Shown piece after piece: positions 48,840 to 61,370 of a stretch of 64,000 bases of DNA. How positions within the stretch are numbered: the stretch's first letter is position 1; each line of letters opens with the position of its first letter. The stretch is from Rhodamnia argentea (lineage: Eukaryota > Streptophyta > Magnoliopsida > Myrtales > Myrtaceae): positions 7,502,001 to 7,566,000 of the forward strand of contig NC_063154.1 in NCBI RefSeq assembly GCF_020921035.1, read 5' to 3'. Under the pieces are notes generated by a model. It was not told where the DNA came from. It made no database searches and saw only the letters and a list, made by a program, of their open reading frames with translations. The position numbers and the translations under genes are program-made.

Positions 48840-49135
48840 CTAGGCTACCATGACGGTGCCGTAAGATTAAGAAATTCTAACGGTGTAATACTAACCAGAA
48901 TCGTTAACGGAGGAAACTTGCACGCTGCTTTGTCCGGTTTAAGCTTTTTTTTTTTTGTTTTTTGTTTTTGTTTCTTGGCTTAATTTAAGATTAGGTGATG
49001 ATTTTTTTTTTAAGTCAGAAGAGATTAGAGGAGTTAAAAAGGCCCAAGAAGGACCAATCTAGAAGAGAAACTCTCACAAATTCCAGTGAGCGAAATTTCT
49101 TGAATATAAAGAGAAAAGAATTAAATACCGAAATA
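48840..49135. other. Spacer between GlyRS pseudogene and unit A
   Basis: AT-rich, with poly-T runs at 48945-49010. The GA-rich stretch 48745-48785 just before it would be the leader of the ancestral GlyRS copy. No gene seen. Confidence 0.5.
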
Positions 49136-49137
49136 TA

Positions 49138-49530
49138 GCTAATCATAAGTAGAAAAAAATATTATACACTTTCGGTGAAATTTTATACAAGCGACTTTAT
49201 TACCGTCATTGATTTAAGGATTAGAAGCACTTCTCCTCTCGAATTAATAGTTTCCAACGGGATTTCTAGAATAAAATACTTTCGTTTAGGAACTGAACTC
49301 ATATTTAACCCAACATAAACTAAGATGACCCTTGACTTTAGAGTTTGTTCCTCGTGCAAACCAAAGCCTAACCTGTAGTTAATAGGAAAGTAATTAGCGA
49401 TACCTCGAGGGTAGCTTGTAATTTTTATAGACCTGCTTATGCTCGCACACCTTTGCACACGCAGCCATAGCCTCCCTAACCTACCTTTTCTTCGAAAGAG
49501 TCGGTCATCTTCTTGATGTCTTCACAATGA
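49138..49530. repeat. LRK10L-cluster flanking repeat, copy in unit A, with kinase N-lobe remnant
   Basis: Matches 57450-57850. It includes CATTGATTTAAGGA, AATTAGCGATACCTCGAGGG and, at 49440-49530, a remnant that on the minus strand encodes a scrap of the kinase N-lobe (MTDSFEEK then GGYGCV), out of context. About 200 bases at 49530-49730 (repeated GACTAAAT motifs) are absent from the sister unit. Confidence 0.7.
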
Positions 49531-49837
49531 GCCAAGACAAATTGTCAATGCAATCCTTTCGCTCAACCACTCAAATAATAGGTATATGACTAAATTGATA
49601 AAACTTCTAAAGGTTTATGACCAAATGGATATAACTAAAAGATTTGGGACTAAATTGCCTAATCATCGAAAATGTTATGACTAAATAGCCACAATCAAAA
49701 GATTTAGGATTAAAATTTAAGCTCTTGTGAATGGGAAGCACACAAGTTTCCCTCGTGGTACTCCATTTACTCTCTATGAAATTACCACCGAAGCAAACAA
49801 AGGAAGAAAAATCTCAAAATAAGTATCTGATATAACT

Positions 49838-52800
49838 TTATACAGATGCTGTAGTGATCTCAAATTGCAGCAAGGAACTCTCGTCTGTAGTAGCTACTGG
49901 GGATCTCGATGGCGGGGATGCCAAGGTTGGCTTGGCAGGAATTTGCAAGGCCTCAACACTTCCTTTTAGCATCTCCACGACTTGACTCATTGCTGGTCAA
50001 TCTCTCGGATTAATCTGAATGCACCACAAGCTGATTATGATCATCTTCTTAGCGATTCCTTCATCTTCCTCATTCGTGATACCACGCAACCCGAGTTCTT
50101 CCTGAAGTTCGAGACGTTGGTGAATCCAATGAGGGAAATATATTTCGCTAGTACGGTCCACCCCAACTTCAAAGTTCTTTCTCCCGCCGACCATTTCCAT
50201 AACCATCATGCCGTAACTGTAGACATCCGATTTGTGAGAGACCCCTCCGATGTTCCTTATGACCAATTCCGGAGCAATGTAGCCTACAGTGCCGCGCGCA
50301 CCCAACATCGACACGATACTCTCTTCTCTAGGACATATTTTGGCAAGACCAAAGTCGGAAATCTTGGGACAATAATTCCGATCGAGAAGAATGTTGTGAG
50401 GTTTTATATCAAAATGCAAAATCCTGGCATTACAGCCTCGATGCAGGTACTCTAGCCCTTGCGCTATGCCTAGGGAGATGTTGTATAATGTCTCCCAACT
50501 CAATTGCTGATTTGCCTCTGAAGTGTTGCTTTTGAATATGAACTTTTCCAGTGATCCGTTAGGCATGAACTCATAAACTAGAGCTCTTTTGCTTCCCTCA
50601 AAGCAAAAGCCCAGAAGGCTGACGACATTGACATGAGAAGTCCTACTTATGCTCGCGACTTCATTGATAAATTCTTCCCCATCGCCTTTCAGTTTCTTCA
50701 GAAGCTTCACGGCCACAGGTTGACCGTCTCGAAGCTTGCCTTTGTACACATAACCATAGCCTCCTTGACCTAACTTTTCCTGGAAAGAATTGGTCATCCT
50801 CTTGATATCTTTGTAGGTATATCTCCTCGAAGAAATTAATCCCTCAATTTTCTGTGCAGCCGCAGAATGTTCTCTCTTTCCAGTAATCCAAACCATATGT
50901 TTTCTTATGTTCGATTTCTTCCTGATGGAATAGACTATAAGAATGACGATCGCAATTCCAACTCCCGATGCAGCTGGTTAGAGAAAAGCGAAAGATCCGT
51001 GAGCAACAACTTCAGTTCATTATTTTACTAATAGAAGGTCCTAATGTTGGAAAAGCAAAACTTTGTCAAGGTTTCCGCTCGGTAGATTAGTATGTGAAAT
51101 AGAAAGTAGGTTGAATGCAGTACCTATTGCGACTTTCATCACCAAACTGCCATGTTGCGCTGTTGCAAAGGACACAAATCCTTGTCAGGTAAATCTCCCA
51201 ATCAAGACTACGATGAAAATAGTGAAATTGCTTTTTTTACAACAGCAGGAATGATTTTCGCAACAGTCGGAGAGGGTGCCATACATATACGATCGAAAAA
51301 CTTAGGGATCATATTTTGATCCGTACTCATTACAGTGACTTATTTCGCGTCTTTAAAATGACTAATTTAGTAGTCGTGCTAAAGAACAAAATTAGAGGGA
51401 AAACTATTGATAAACACTGGGAGCGAATAAACAGCGTTGTCCTTGAAGAACAAATTGACAAAATACAAGCAGTTTGGGGACGAAAATGATGGTAGAAAGT
51501 TAAAAGAGAAAGAAGATAAAGGCAAAGGAGGCTTTCGTATCAAGACATCGAACTAGGGATGGGAGTTGATGTGGCCTTCGAATTATTAAGAACGCGGAGG
51601 AAATGATCATGGCATTCTCAAGTTCAAGCTTCTCTTGACTCGATAACCATTTTTGCTCGCGTCCTGCTCGGAACTTTCAAGGAGCATTAATGTTTTGCTC
51701 GGCCACTTTCAACGAAAATCGGAGTGTGTTAAGAAAGGGTTTACTTTTCACATACACCTTAGCTATCTCTGCCATTTCATCATTCTCCCGCTGAGATTAT
51801 TACAGAGAGCTCAAGAACCTCCAGCAGAATCAGATTGGCCATCTCAAGAGGAACTTCGCGCGTCAAACTGTTGCCATTTAACAACAGATACTTCAACAGC
51901 ATCCAATTTCCAAAGGCAGATGAGATTAAACGTTCAAAACACTTGTGGGTGCTTAAAAGATCTTTACCTAATCAACCAAGGAAAGATACCGTCGTGAAAC
52001 GATAGGGAATATCGACGGTGGACAGAGACTCTGTTATTCCGACCCTCAAGAAAATTCTGCTACGCGTTGAGCTAGTGGAGCCCCTGTTGCAGCAAATTCT
52101 AGGCAGAAAGGGAAGTGCACTCGACTCGACCCTCAGAATCCGAAGAATCTAATCGACTTTTCATGAAGAGAAAGAAGTAATCCTACCGGGGCAAAGCCAA
52201 GCATGTGGCCGGTCAGGGCAGTAACACTGGAAATGGTAGCTCTCGTGATCGAACCCGCACTTGCCACCGCTTGCCTGGCACTTGCTGCAATCGTTCGCCG
52301 TCCAATTCAACATGAACCCACTCCTCAACGCCTCGCCTATCTGCGCCCCCTCTCTCCACTCAGCTGCCACCGGCGCCTCCACCAAAGTCCCGCACTTTTT
52401 CGTCGCATCGATCACTTCTTGATCCTCGCCATCCCCATATATCCCCAGGACGACCCCGCTTTCGCCACCCTCTCCTTCGCCGGAACAGCTGATCATGTAG
52501 TTCAGAAGCTCGTCTGCGCGGGAAGAAAGGTTGCAGTTGTATAACAGAGAGAGAGTGGCGGTGACGTTCTGGCTCAGCTGGAACTGAGCCGATGGGAAGG
52601 TCAGGTTCTTGAGAGAGCCGGGCGTGCAGTAAGAGGAGGCGGTCGAGAGAGGGCGGCGTTGGAGACGCGGAGAGACTGGTTCGTGTAGAAGACGTCGCGA
52701 ACCACGTAGTCGTCGCCGGAGAGAGTGATGACCAGGCGGTCGTGGGCACAGGACACGTTGAAGCCCGGGAAACCGCAGTAGGAGGGCTGCCGGTCGAGGA

Positions 52801-52942
52801 CGTAGAACGGGAAGGAGATTTTCAGGCCTCCGCAGGCGACGGGGAGGCTGCAGTTTCCGAAGTGGGGGTCGATGTGGGAGAGAGATTCTTGGAGTGATAA
52901 GCTGAGAGAGAAGAGAAACAGCAGTAAGAGGTTAGCGTGCAT
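49838..52942 (-). pseudogene. LRK10L-type receptor kinase, unit A, disabled by a frameshift and a nonsense codon
   Basis: Three exons in the same positions as the intact unit B gene: ectodomain 52942-52187, transmembrane 51180-51124 and kinase 50973-49838. The last two have identical lengths to B (57 and 1,136 nt). The ectodomain has a signal peptide, [18 protein letters not shown] and [16 protein letters not shown], then loses 10 bases at 52647/52648 relative to B (the segment encoding DDNST), which shifts the frame. Downstream sequence ([19 protein letters not shown]) remains recognisable in the shifted frame. The kinase is open through [30 protein letters not shown] and DFGLAK, but CGA of the RPAM motif is TGA (49997-49999), removing about 50 residues of the C-lobe and tail. 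Decay is recent. A truncated or kinase-only product cannot be excluded. Confidence 0.85.
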
Positions 52943-52999
52943 TGGGAGAGGAGAGAGAGGAGGTGCGACGGCGGCTCTGCTCCTGGCTCTGGTCGTTGA

Positions 53000-54790
53000 G
53001 GATTGATGGGGGGTGGTGGAGATATGTCGAAGATGGTGAAATCCTGTGTAAAGAGAGAGAGAGAGAGAGATGTGAAGTCTTGAGGTTCTCGTTCTTGGAG
53101 TGAGTGGAATTGTATGATTAGTTGGAGTTGACTTGGTTCTTCCAACAAAACTGGAAATGACTGGCGAAACTGAAATTGGGGAAGTGCTCAGACACATCGT
53201 CCCTTCAACTTTGTACCTGAGTTTCATCGTGCCTCTACAATTTGATTTCTGGCGTCGTGTCTCAATCTCTACATAGCTTCATGCTAATTGAAAACAGGAT
53301 AAGGAAAAAAAATCTGGGGCAAGATGACGCAAATTACAAATTTTTGAGGGAGATAAAGTAATTAAATACAAAATTGAGATGGTTATATGTTCTATACGGG
53401 AGATCGCCAAGACAGAGGTCAAATCCGACTCTACCAACATATTTAGTTAGACACATCTTCACTCAAAAACTTAAGCCACCACACCAAATATCCGATATGA
53501 GGCTTTTCTAACATTATTCACACGTGTATCCCAACGATTATCAAAAGGTTAATAGTACGAGGTTTCTAAGCGAATGGAGAGACTGCATGATTAGTAAGAT
53601 GATGCTACTTTTGTTCAACATGAATTCATTTATGTTGATAGCTTAGAGATTCCTGGAGGACGGAACAAATGTCGGGAGTATAGGTGAGAGAGAGAGAGAG
53701 AGCATACAGGAAAAAGCATAATAATGCGGGACGATATGACAGAACAATGATCCGGCTACGGCACTCGGTATATCATTGGATTGGATGATCTAAATGTGTT
53801 GCGCCTAATACAACTACTCGTAAATTTGGATCATTTAAATGCAAAAGCTTTCACTTTCGCCATATTTAAGTGGGGAGTCCCCACAATTCATTGGGTCAGG
53901 TCAAGCAACACTTCTTTCTTTCGCATTGAAGGCTGGCGATTGACTTGGAAAAGTGAAGTCTATACAGCCCGAGGACGAATTCTATTATTCTCTCATGCTG
54001 TTTCTAGGAAACTACAGGACAATTGAAAAATGTGACGGAAAGAGCGAGACAGGTGAATTCACTTGAGAGGGTCGAGGCATATAGGCCCTCTAAATTTAAT
54101 CGGGGCTGGCCTTCCTAGATGGGGCTAGGTTAGGTCGATAGCACAAAGAGAGAGCAATCTGAGACTTCAAATTCGCCTAAACCATTTTATCGACCATAAC
54201 AATTCAATTCAGTTCAGAAATGGGTGTAGGTTTGAATTTCCAAAGCGAAAATAAAGAAACAAAAGAAAAGAAAGACAAGTTAGGGAGCAGATTTTAATAT
54301 TGATGTTCACGGATATCTAGTTTAGAAGTTGCTGATGGATTATCATAATACAATGACATTCATGTACGATGTATAAATCTTTTATGGCTTCCGAGATCTA
54401 ACAGAAATTCCGATCTGAATATCACTTAACACATCTAAGGAACAAATGGGTTTAACTAGAGATACATGTAATATGGAGATTGTCAGAACTAAGCTGAATG
54501 GAGTGTTTTATGTCTAAGCTGATGCAAAACAAGCATGAGCAAACACACGAGCAGAAAGCTCTTCACTCTACATTTTCCTCTCTAAATCATCTATAATCCT
54601 CAACGCATCGCTGCATGCACGTTGGAACTGACTAAGAAAACAGTGGCACTCTTAAAAAATTCTCTATTTACTGAGCTGAGCGCATGATTAATGCACGTTC
54701 AAGATCCACAGAAGAGGCTGCACCGAGACTTATGTAGTATGCATCTGTGATACCAAGATGCTGTTCGTTCTTCAGCTTTGATGCGAGTCA
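53000..54790. other. Upstream region of the unit A receptor kinase
   Basis: No gene recognised. It holds GA microsatellites (53050-53070 and 53685-53702). About 830 bases (53035-53860) have no counterpart in unit B, where the flanking sequences abut near 61000. From 53860 on it matches unit B (CCATATTTAAGTGG, GGCGATTGACTTGG). The TTGAC core of a W-box occurs in that shared part, but no promoter function is shown. Confidence 0.5.
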
Positions 54791-55056
54791 GAAATTGACA
54801 ATGCTATGAATTCATCTGACTACTACAGGAGGATTGTCTAAAAGATATGGTAAAGAAATGTAAGGGCGTGGTGAATGAAGCCAAGGCGGGCAAAAAGAAA
54901 CTGATGAGAATAGATAACCAAGGGAAGCCAAAAAGTTCTTGCTCTTCCTTTGAAGTCCTTATCAAGTTTGGAGAGCATGGCAAGGACATTCACCGAAGAA
55001 CACATGGGAGAACTTGAATTATTGCTATTACAGGGAATTATCTGAAAAGTGTTTAC

Positions 55057-55948
55057 CTTTGCAAGTAAGCGGATAAGCGGTACCAGAACAGACGCACAGA
55101 AAAAAACCTTCATCCTGTTTGATGCATTTGCCTCCACTTTTTTTGCATTTAACACAACTGTCCCAGGAGGTTAAATTCCATATCACTGTAAACCCGTCCT
55201 TCAACCCCTTCTCGTACTCACCATTTTTCATTTCCTCAATACTAGAGTCGGATAATTCCACAGGTACAAAAACATGACTCGCCCACGCCGACAGATTAAG
55301 ATGTGGGTCTTTTGGTTGACTTACAAGAGCGACGCAAGTGCGGTTGGCCCCAACGGAGAGGCAAGTCAAGTAAGGAAATGGATGATCAACATTTGGGTAG
55401 CTGCTGCGGTAATGGAGAAATGCTAGGTATGAAGGCGTCCCAGTGGAATTAAGGAAGGAGGGCAGTTCAAAGCCGGAAACATTAGTACCAGATTCACCGG
55501 GCGGTGTAGTTGGAGCAAAACAAGCGTTGCCCGTTCTCTCGAAGTCCGAGCTCAAACTAAGAGATTGATTATCATACTCGACAAGGGACTCCGCAAAAGG
55601 GTGCAGTTTGAGCGGTGGCTGATCATCACACTCAGTTGGAGAACTTCGATTGGTTGATAGTTTAGTGTCGCTCCAGAAGGGATGACCCATCATGTCCTTA
55701 CCGCACTCGGCAGGATCGCAGAATTCATCCTTCAAGCCCACAGATGCAACCCGGTTTTCCAAAGAAATAATCGTCAAAACGCTAATGACATGGCGAAGCA
55801 AAACCTTGGAACTTATGGAGCTTTCGGCACCCATTTCAGGAATTTTAGACGGAACGGTAGGAGCACAAGAACGGACAGAAACAGGGGAGCTTCTCTGGCA
55901 TGTAGCAGAGACGGAAGGGGCTTCAGTGAGATTCAGTGGCTCAAACTA
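55057..55948 (-). CDS. WAK-associated/LRK10L-like ectodomain exon, unit A (open)
   Basis: One long open exon on the minus strand from an AG acceptor near 55950 to a GT donor after LTCK (end 55057, phase 1). It contains FCDPAECGKDMMGHPFW (CG...PFW, as in GUB_WAK domains), FLNSTGTPSYLAFLHYRSS, LSVGANRTCVALVSQPKD, VPVEL, GFTVIWNLTSWDSCVKCKKS and GGKCIKQDEGFFLCVCS, the WAK-associated C-terminal pattern. Several N-glycosylation sequons suggest an apoplastic domain. No transmembrane or kinase exon follows directly. The nearest downstream exons are those of the unit A receptor kinase, and the splice phase would allow joining to its transmembrane exon. The N terminus is uncertain: an in-frame Met at 55834 lacks a clear signal peptide, so an upstream exon may be missing or lost. 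Confidence 0.5.
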
Positions 55949-55999
55949 AAGATCGCATTATATGGATGTCTCGTCGAATCTTTTCTCACGTAAACACGC

Positions 56000-57400
56000 C
56001 AGTTGACTGGGTCAACTGAGAGTAGAGGACCCGAAAGAGCAAACGCGGTGGCCTGCCCTCAGAGCCACGACGATCTCACTGAGATTCGCCTTCGACCCTT
56101 GAATTGGATCTCTTTGGAGGTCGAGCGTACTATGATTTGAGTTCACGGCCGGCGATTGACTTGAAAAGTTAAGTCTTCTCGTCTTTTTTGGTTCTGATTG
56201 GGTGGAAGACAAACCAGAGAAGAGGACTGCTCTTCGATCACATCATCGGTACAGATCCGAAGAATCAGAGAAGGATTGGCACACAGGCCCTGATAGCAAT
56301 CACGTAGCCATCGCCTCAGTCACAGCCCACGAGGACTCCGAACAAATCAAATCTTGATTTCATCTCTCATCTCATTCAGAATTTTACAACATGATGTTTT
56401 CTGTCTCTGTTGGAACGAAAGCAGCCATCGTCCCTGCATTTTCAGAAAAGAGGCGATCATGATCCATCCTGCAACTTTTTTCTGGCCATTTGAATCTCTA
56501 CTAACAACATGTTCATTTGATCACATTAGTTCATATTTTAAACATGCATACGAATGCTGACCGAGACTGCCACGTTAGCGTTTCCCGAACAAACTAGTGG
56601 TATCATGACTTTTCTTTCGCATCGATTGGCTAAAGTTAACCTCAAGCCAAGGTTACACGATCGTGGCAACATGATCCTTGGTGAGACCGACCTGGCCAAG
56701 GTTGCACGACCATGGCGACGTGCTGCCTAGCCCTTGCCAAACAGCAGTTGTCACCCCACTAAGCATAAGTGGTGGAGGGATCGCAAACCATCATGAGTGG
56801 CACTCAGATGCAGGGGTCGAGAGCGTTCTCTGTTTTTTTGGTAACAATTTATGTTTTTTGCTGTGAGTATTCTCTCAGGTGCAGTCAGCGACAGCAGTGC
56901 CACCACAGGTGACAACGCCGACACTACTGCACTCCACACAATGACCACCACCGTCAGCCGCTAGTCCACTCTTTCACTTTTTTTTTTTTTTTTAATCTCA
57001 GCATACTGTGTTTTTAGAAATGTTAATTCTGTTTTCTATTGGTCAAAAGATTTTAAAAAGCCCAGTGGAATGACAGTATCTGTAGAACAAAATTATACCT
57101 CTCAAGATTATCACTCATTAGAAAAAGAAATATATGAATGGCTGAGATGAAAATCATTAAATTTTTCGCTTAAGCACATAGCATGAAGATCTCTCTTCCC
57201 TCCTCAAAATCGAAATAATCATACATGTATCAACCGCCTCAGAATAAAAGAAAGCGACTTGACATAAGACAGTACCTGTGATTGACTTTGTCTAGATGTG
57301 CCCCTTCTATAAGTTCACAGCTCAAACACGGCTAGGTCAGAAGTACTTATCTTTTCTTTTTCTTTTTTCTCCGTTTTTTTTTTTTTTTTGTCAAACTGGG
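56000..57400. other. Spacer between duplicated units A and B
   Basis: No gene recognised. 56000-56220 matches the right edge of the window (63850-64000) and so belongs to the duplication. Minus-strand 56212-56012 has a 66-codon frame without recognisable content. 56560-56960 is GC-richer, transposon-like DNA, and 57350-57395 has poly-T runs. Confidence 0.5.
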
Positions 57401-57850
57401 CAACATTGATAAAGTGATCTCAGAATTGGACTTGTGTTAACAATACGAGGAAAAATATATCATACACTTCGGGAGAAATTTTATACGAGCGGCCTTATTA
57501 CCATTATTGATTTAAGGAAGCACTCCTCTCGAATTGACAGTTTCCAAGTCGGTTTGTGCAAATTCCATGTGGTTTTTGGAATAAAATCTCCCGTTTAGGA
57601 ACCGAACTCAGATTTAACCCAACATAAATTAAGACCACCGTTGATTTTAGAGTTTAAGCGGGAGTGTTCCCCATGTAAAACAAAGCCTAATCTGTAGTTA
57701 ATAGGAAAGTAATTAGCGATACCTCGAGGGTGGCTTGTAAACTTTATAGACCTGCTTATGCTCGCACGACTCGAAGCTTGCCTTTATACACACAGCCATA
57801 GCCTCCCTAGCCTAGCTTTTCTTCGAAAGAGTCGGTCATCCTCTTGAATG
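57400..57850. repeat. LRK10L-cluster flanking repeat, copy in unit B
   Basis: The most complete copy of the flanking repeat: GGGCAACATTGATAAAG through AATTAGCGATACCTCGAGGG, then at 57770-57850 a kinase N-lobe scrap (minus strand, AGGCTATGGCTGTGTGT). It immediately precedes the 3' end of the unit B kinase exon. Confidence 0.7.
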
Positions 57851-57954
57851 GGAAGCACACAAGCTTCCATCATGCCATTCCATTCATTCTCTATGAAATT
57901 ACCACCGAAGCAAACCAAGGAACACAAATCTCAAAATAAGTATCTGATATAACT

Positions 57955-60900
57955 TTATAAAGATGCTATAGTGACCTCAAATTGCAGCAGCGAACTCTCA
58001 TCTGTAGTAGCTGCTGGGGATCTCAATGACGGGGATGACAAGTTTGGCTTGGCAGGAATTTGCAAGGCCTCAACACTTCCTTTTAGCATCTCCACGACTT
58101 GACTCATTGCTGGTCGAATGCTCGGATCAATCTGAATGCACCACAAGCTGATTATGATCATCTTCTTCGCGATTCCTTCGTCTTCCTCGTTCGTGATACC
58201 ACGCAACCCGAGTTCTTCCTGAAGTTCAAGGCGTCGGTGAATCCAATGAGGGAAATATATTTCGCTAGTACGGTCCACCCCAACTTCAAAGTTCTTTCTC
58301 CCGCCGACCATTTCCATAACCATCATGCCGTAACTGTAGACATCCGATTTGTGAGAGACCCCTCCGATGTTCCTTATGACCAATTCCGGAGCAATGTAGC
58401 CTACAGTGCCGCGCGCACCCAACATTGACACGATACTCTCTTCTCTAGGACATATTTTGGCAAGACCAAAGTCAGAAATCTTGGGACAATAATTCCGATC
58501 GAGAAGAATGTTGTGAGGCTTTATATCAAAATGCAAAATCCTGGCATTACAGCCTCGATGCAGGTACTCTAGCCCTTGCGCTATGCCTAGGGAGATGTTG
58601 TATAATGTCTCCCAACTCAATTGCTGACTTGCCTCTGAAGTGTTGCTTTTGAATATGAACTTTTCCAGTGATCCGTTAGGCATGAACTCATAAACTAGAG
58701 CTCTTTTGCTTCCCTCAAAGCAAAAGCCCAGAAGGCTGACGACATTCACATGAGAAGTCCTGCTTATGCTCGCGACTTCATTGATAAATTCTTCCCCATC
58801 GCCTTTCAGTTTCTTCAAAAGCTTCACGGCCACAGGTTGACCGTCTCGAAGCTTGCCTTTGTACACATAACCATAGCCTCCTTGACCTAACTTTTCCTGG
58901 AAAGAATTGGTCATCCTCTTGATATCTTTGTAGGTATATCTTCTCGAAGAAATTAATCCCTCAATTTTCTGTGCAGCCTCAGAATGTTCTCTCTTTCCAG
59001 TAATCCAAACCATATGTTTCCTTATGTTCGATTTCTTCCTGATGGAATAGACTATAAGAATGACGATCGCAATTCCAACTCCTGATGCAGCTGGTTAGAG
59101 AAAAAGCGAAAGATCCGTGAGCAACAACTTCAGTTCATTATTTTACTAATAGAAGGTCCTAATGTTGGAAAAGCAAAACTTTGTCAAGGTTTCCGCCCGG
59201 TAGATTAGTATGTGAAATAGAAAGTAGGTTGAATGCAGTACCTATTGCAACTTTCATCACCAAACTGGTATAGTGCGCTGTTACAAAGGACACAAATCCT
59301 TGTCAGGTAAATCTCCCAATCAAAAAACTACGATAAACCAGTAGGAATGCTTTTTGCAACAGTCAGAGAGGACACCATACATATAAGATCAAGAAACTTA
59401 GTGTTGATATTTTGATCCGTACTCATTACAGTGACTCTTATTTTGCGTCTTTGAAATGACTAATTTAGTAGTGGTGCTAAAGAACTGAATCAGAGGGAAA
59501 ACTATCAATAAATTCGGAGTGAATTAACAGCGTTGACTTCGAAGAACAAATTGACAAAATACAAGAAGTTTGAGGATTAAAATGACGGTGGACACTCCAA
59601 AGAGAAAGAAGATAAAGGCAAAGGAGGTTTTCGTATCAAGACATCGGACTAGGGATGGGAGTTGATGTGGCCTTCGAATTATTAAGAACGCGGAGGAAAT
59701 GGTCATGGCATTCTCAAGTTCAAGTTTCTCTTGACTCGATAACCATTTTTGCTCGCGTCCTGCTCACAAGTTTCAAGGAGCATTAATGTTTTGCTCAGCC
59801 ACTTTGAAGGAAAATCGGAGTTTTAAGAAAGGGTTTCCTTTTCAAATACACCGTAGCCATCTCTGCCATTACATCATTCTCCCGCTAAGATTGTTATAGA
59901 AAGCTCAAGAACCTCCAGCAGAGTCAGATTGCTTAGCTCAAGAGGAATTTTGCGCGTTAAGCCAGTGGAGCCCCTGAAGATTTATGACTCAGAGGTACTT
60001 CTTAGCAAATTCTAGGCAGAAAGGGAAGTGCACTCGACTCGACCCTCGGAATCCGATGAATCTAATCAACATTTCACCAAGAGAAAGAGTGCATTATGCG
60101 CAGACACAGACTGAAAAAGAAATAAGCCTACCAGGAGCACAAGACCCAGCATGAGGCCAGTCGGGGCAGTAACACCTGAATTGATAGATCCTGAAATCGA
60201 ACCCGCACTTGCCGCCGCTCCCCTCGCACGAGCTGCAATCGCTCGCCGTCCAGTTCAACATGAACCCGCTCCTCAACGCCTCGCCTATCTCCGCCCCCAC
60301 TCTCCACTCGGCTGCCACAGGCGCCTCCACCAAAGTCCTGCACTTTTTCGTCGCATCGATCACTTCTTGATCGTCGCCGTCCCCATAGATCCCCAAGACG
60401 ACCCCGCTTTCGCCTCCTTCTCCTTCGCCGGAACAGCTGATCCTGTAGTTCAGAAGCTCGTCTGCGCGGGTAGAGAGGTTGCAGTTGTATAACAGAGAGA
60501 GAGTGGCGGTGACGTTCTGGGTCAGCTGGAACTGAGCCGACGGGAGGGTCAGGTTCTTGAGAGAGCCGGGCGCGCAGTAAGAGGAGGCGGTCGAGTTGTC
60601 GTCGGAGAGGGCGGCGTTGGAGACGCGGAGAGACTGGTTCCTGTAGAAGACGTCGCGGACCACGTAGTCGTCGCCGGAGAGAGTGATGACCAGGCGGTCG
60701 TGGGCACAGGACAGGTCGAATCCCGGGAAGCCGCAGTAGGAGGGCTGCCGGTCGCGGACGTAGAAAGGGAAGGAGATTTTCAGGCCGCCGCAGGCGACGG
60801 GGAGGCTGCAGTTTCCGAAGTGGGGGTCGATGTGGGAGAGAGATTCTTGGAGTGATAAGGCGAGAGAGAAGAGCAACAGCAGCGAGGGGTTAGCGTGCAT
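57955..60900 (-). CDS. LRK10L/WAK-like receptor kinase, unit B (intact)
   Basis: Exons 60900-60132, 59298-59242 and 59090-57955 (769+57+1,136 nt) keep one frame and give 653 aa. Residues 1-23 are a signal peptide. A galacturonan-binding GUB_WAK domain follows ([31 protein letters not shown]), then a WAK-associated C-terminal domain ([34 protein letters not shown]). The transmembrane helix is near 278-292 ([12 protein letters not shown]). The kinase has the glycine loop [11 protein letters not shown], Lys365 in VAVKLLK, Glu380, [11 protein letters not shown] (Asp464; non-RD, as usual for LRK10L), DFGLAK (Asp482) and IAPELV. The start is the ATG before the signal peptide; the frame is open further upstream. 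The family (wheat LRK10, Arabidopsis LRK10L) acts in defence and ABA signalling at the plasma membrane; this gene's ligand is unknown. It is the only intact receptor kinase of this cluster in the window. Confidence 0.92.
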
Positions 60901-61009
60901 TGGGAGAGGAGAGAGAGGAGGTCCGACGGCGACTCTGCTTCTAGGTCTGGTCATTGTGGATTGATGGGGGCGGTGGAGATTTGTCGAAGATGGCGATATC
61001 ATGCCAAAT

Positions 61010-61365
61010 TTAAGTGGGGGAGTCCACACAAATCATTGGGTCAGGTTAACCAACCAACACTTCTTTCTTTCATATTGAAGGCTGGCGATTGACTTGGAAA
61101 ATTGAAGTCTACGGCCAGAGGATGAATTCTATTATTCTCTCATGATGTCGATACGCGTTCTTTCAGCTATTTCTAGGAAATTACAGGATCATCGAAGAAT
61201 GTGAAGGAAAGAGCAAGACAGGTTAATTCACCGGAAAGGGCCGAGGCACATGTGCCCTCTAAATTTGACCGGGGCTGGCCTTCCTAGATGGAGCCAGGTT
61301 AGGTCAACAGTACGAAGAGAGCAATCTGAGACTTGATATTCGCCTAAATCCTTTTCCATCATACT
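61010..61365. other. Upstream region of the unit B receptor kinase
   Basis: Matches 53860-54195 of unit A (TTTAAGTGGGG, GGCGATTGACTTGG, GCTGGCCTTCCTAGATGG). No ORF of note. Confidence 0.5.
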
Positions 61366-61370
61366 ATAAC

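Noticed and set aside
50000-50455. 157-codon plus-strand ORF over the LRK10L kinase exon, also seen at 58099-58428
   Set aside because: Conserved only because the kinase exons are duplicates; antisense to a real exon, with no independent start context.
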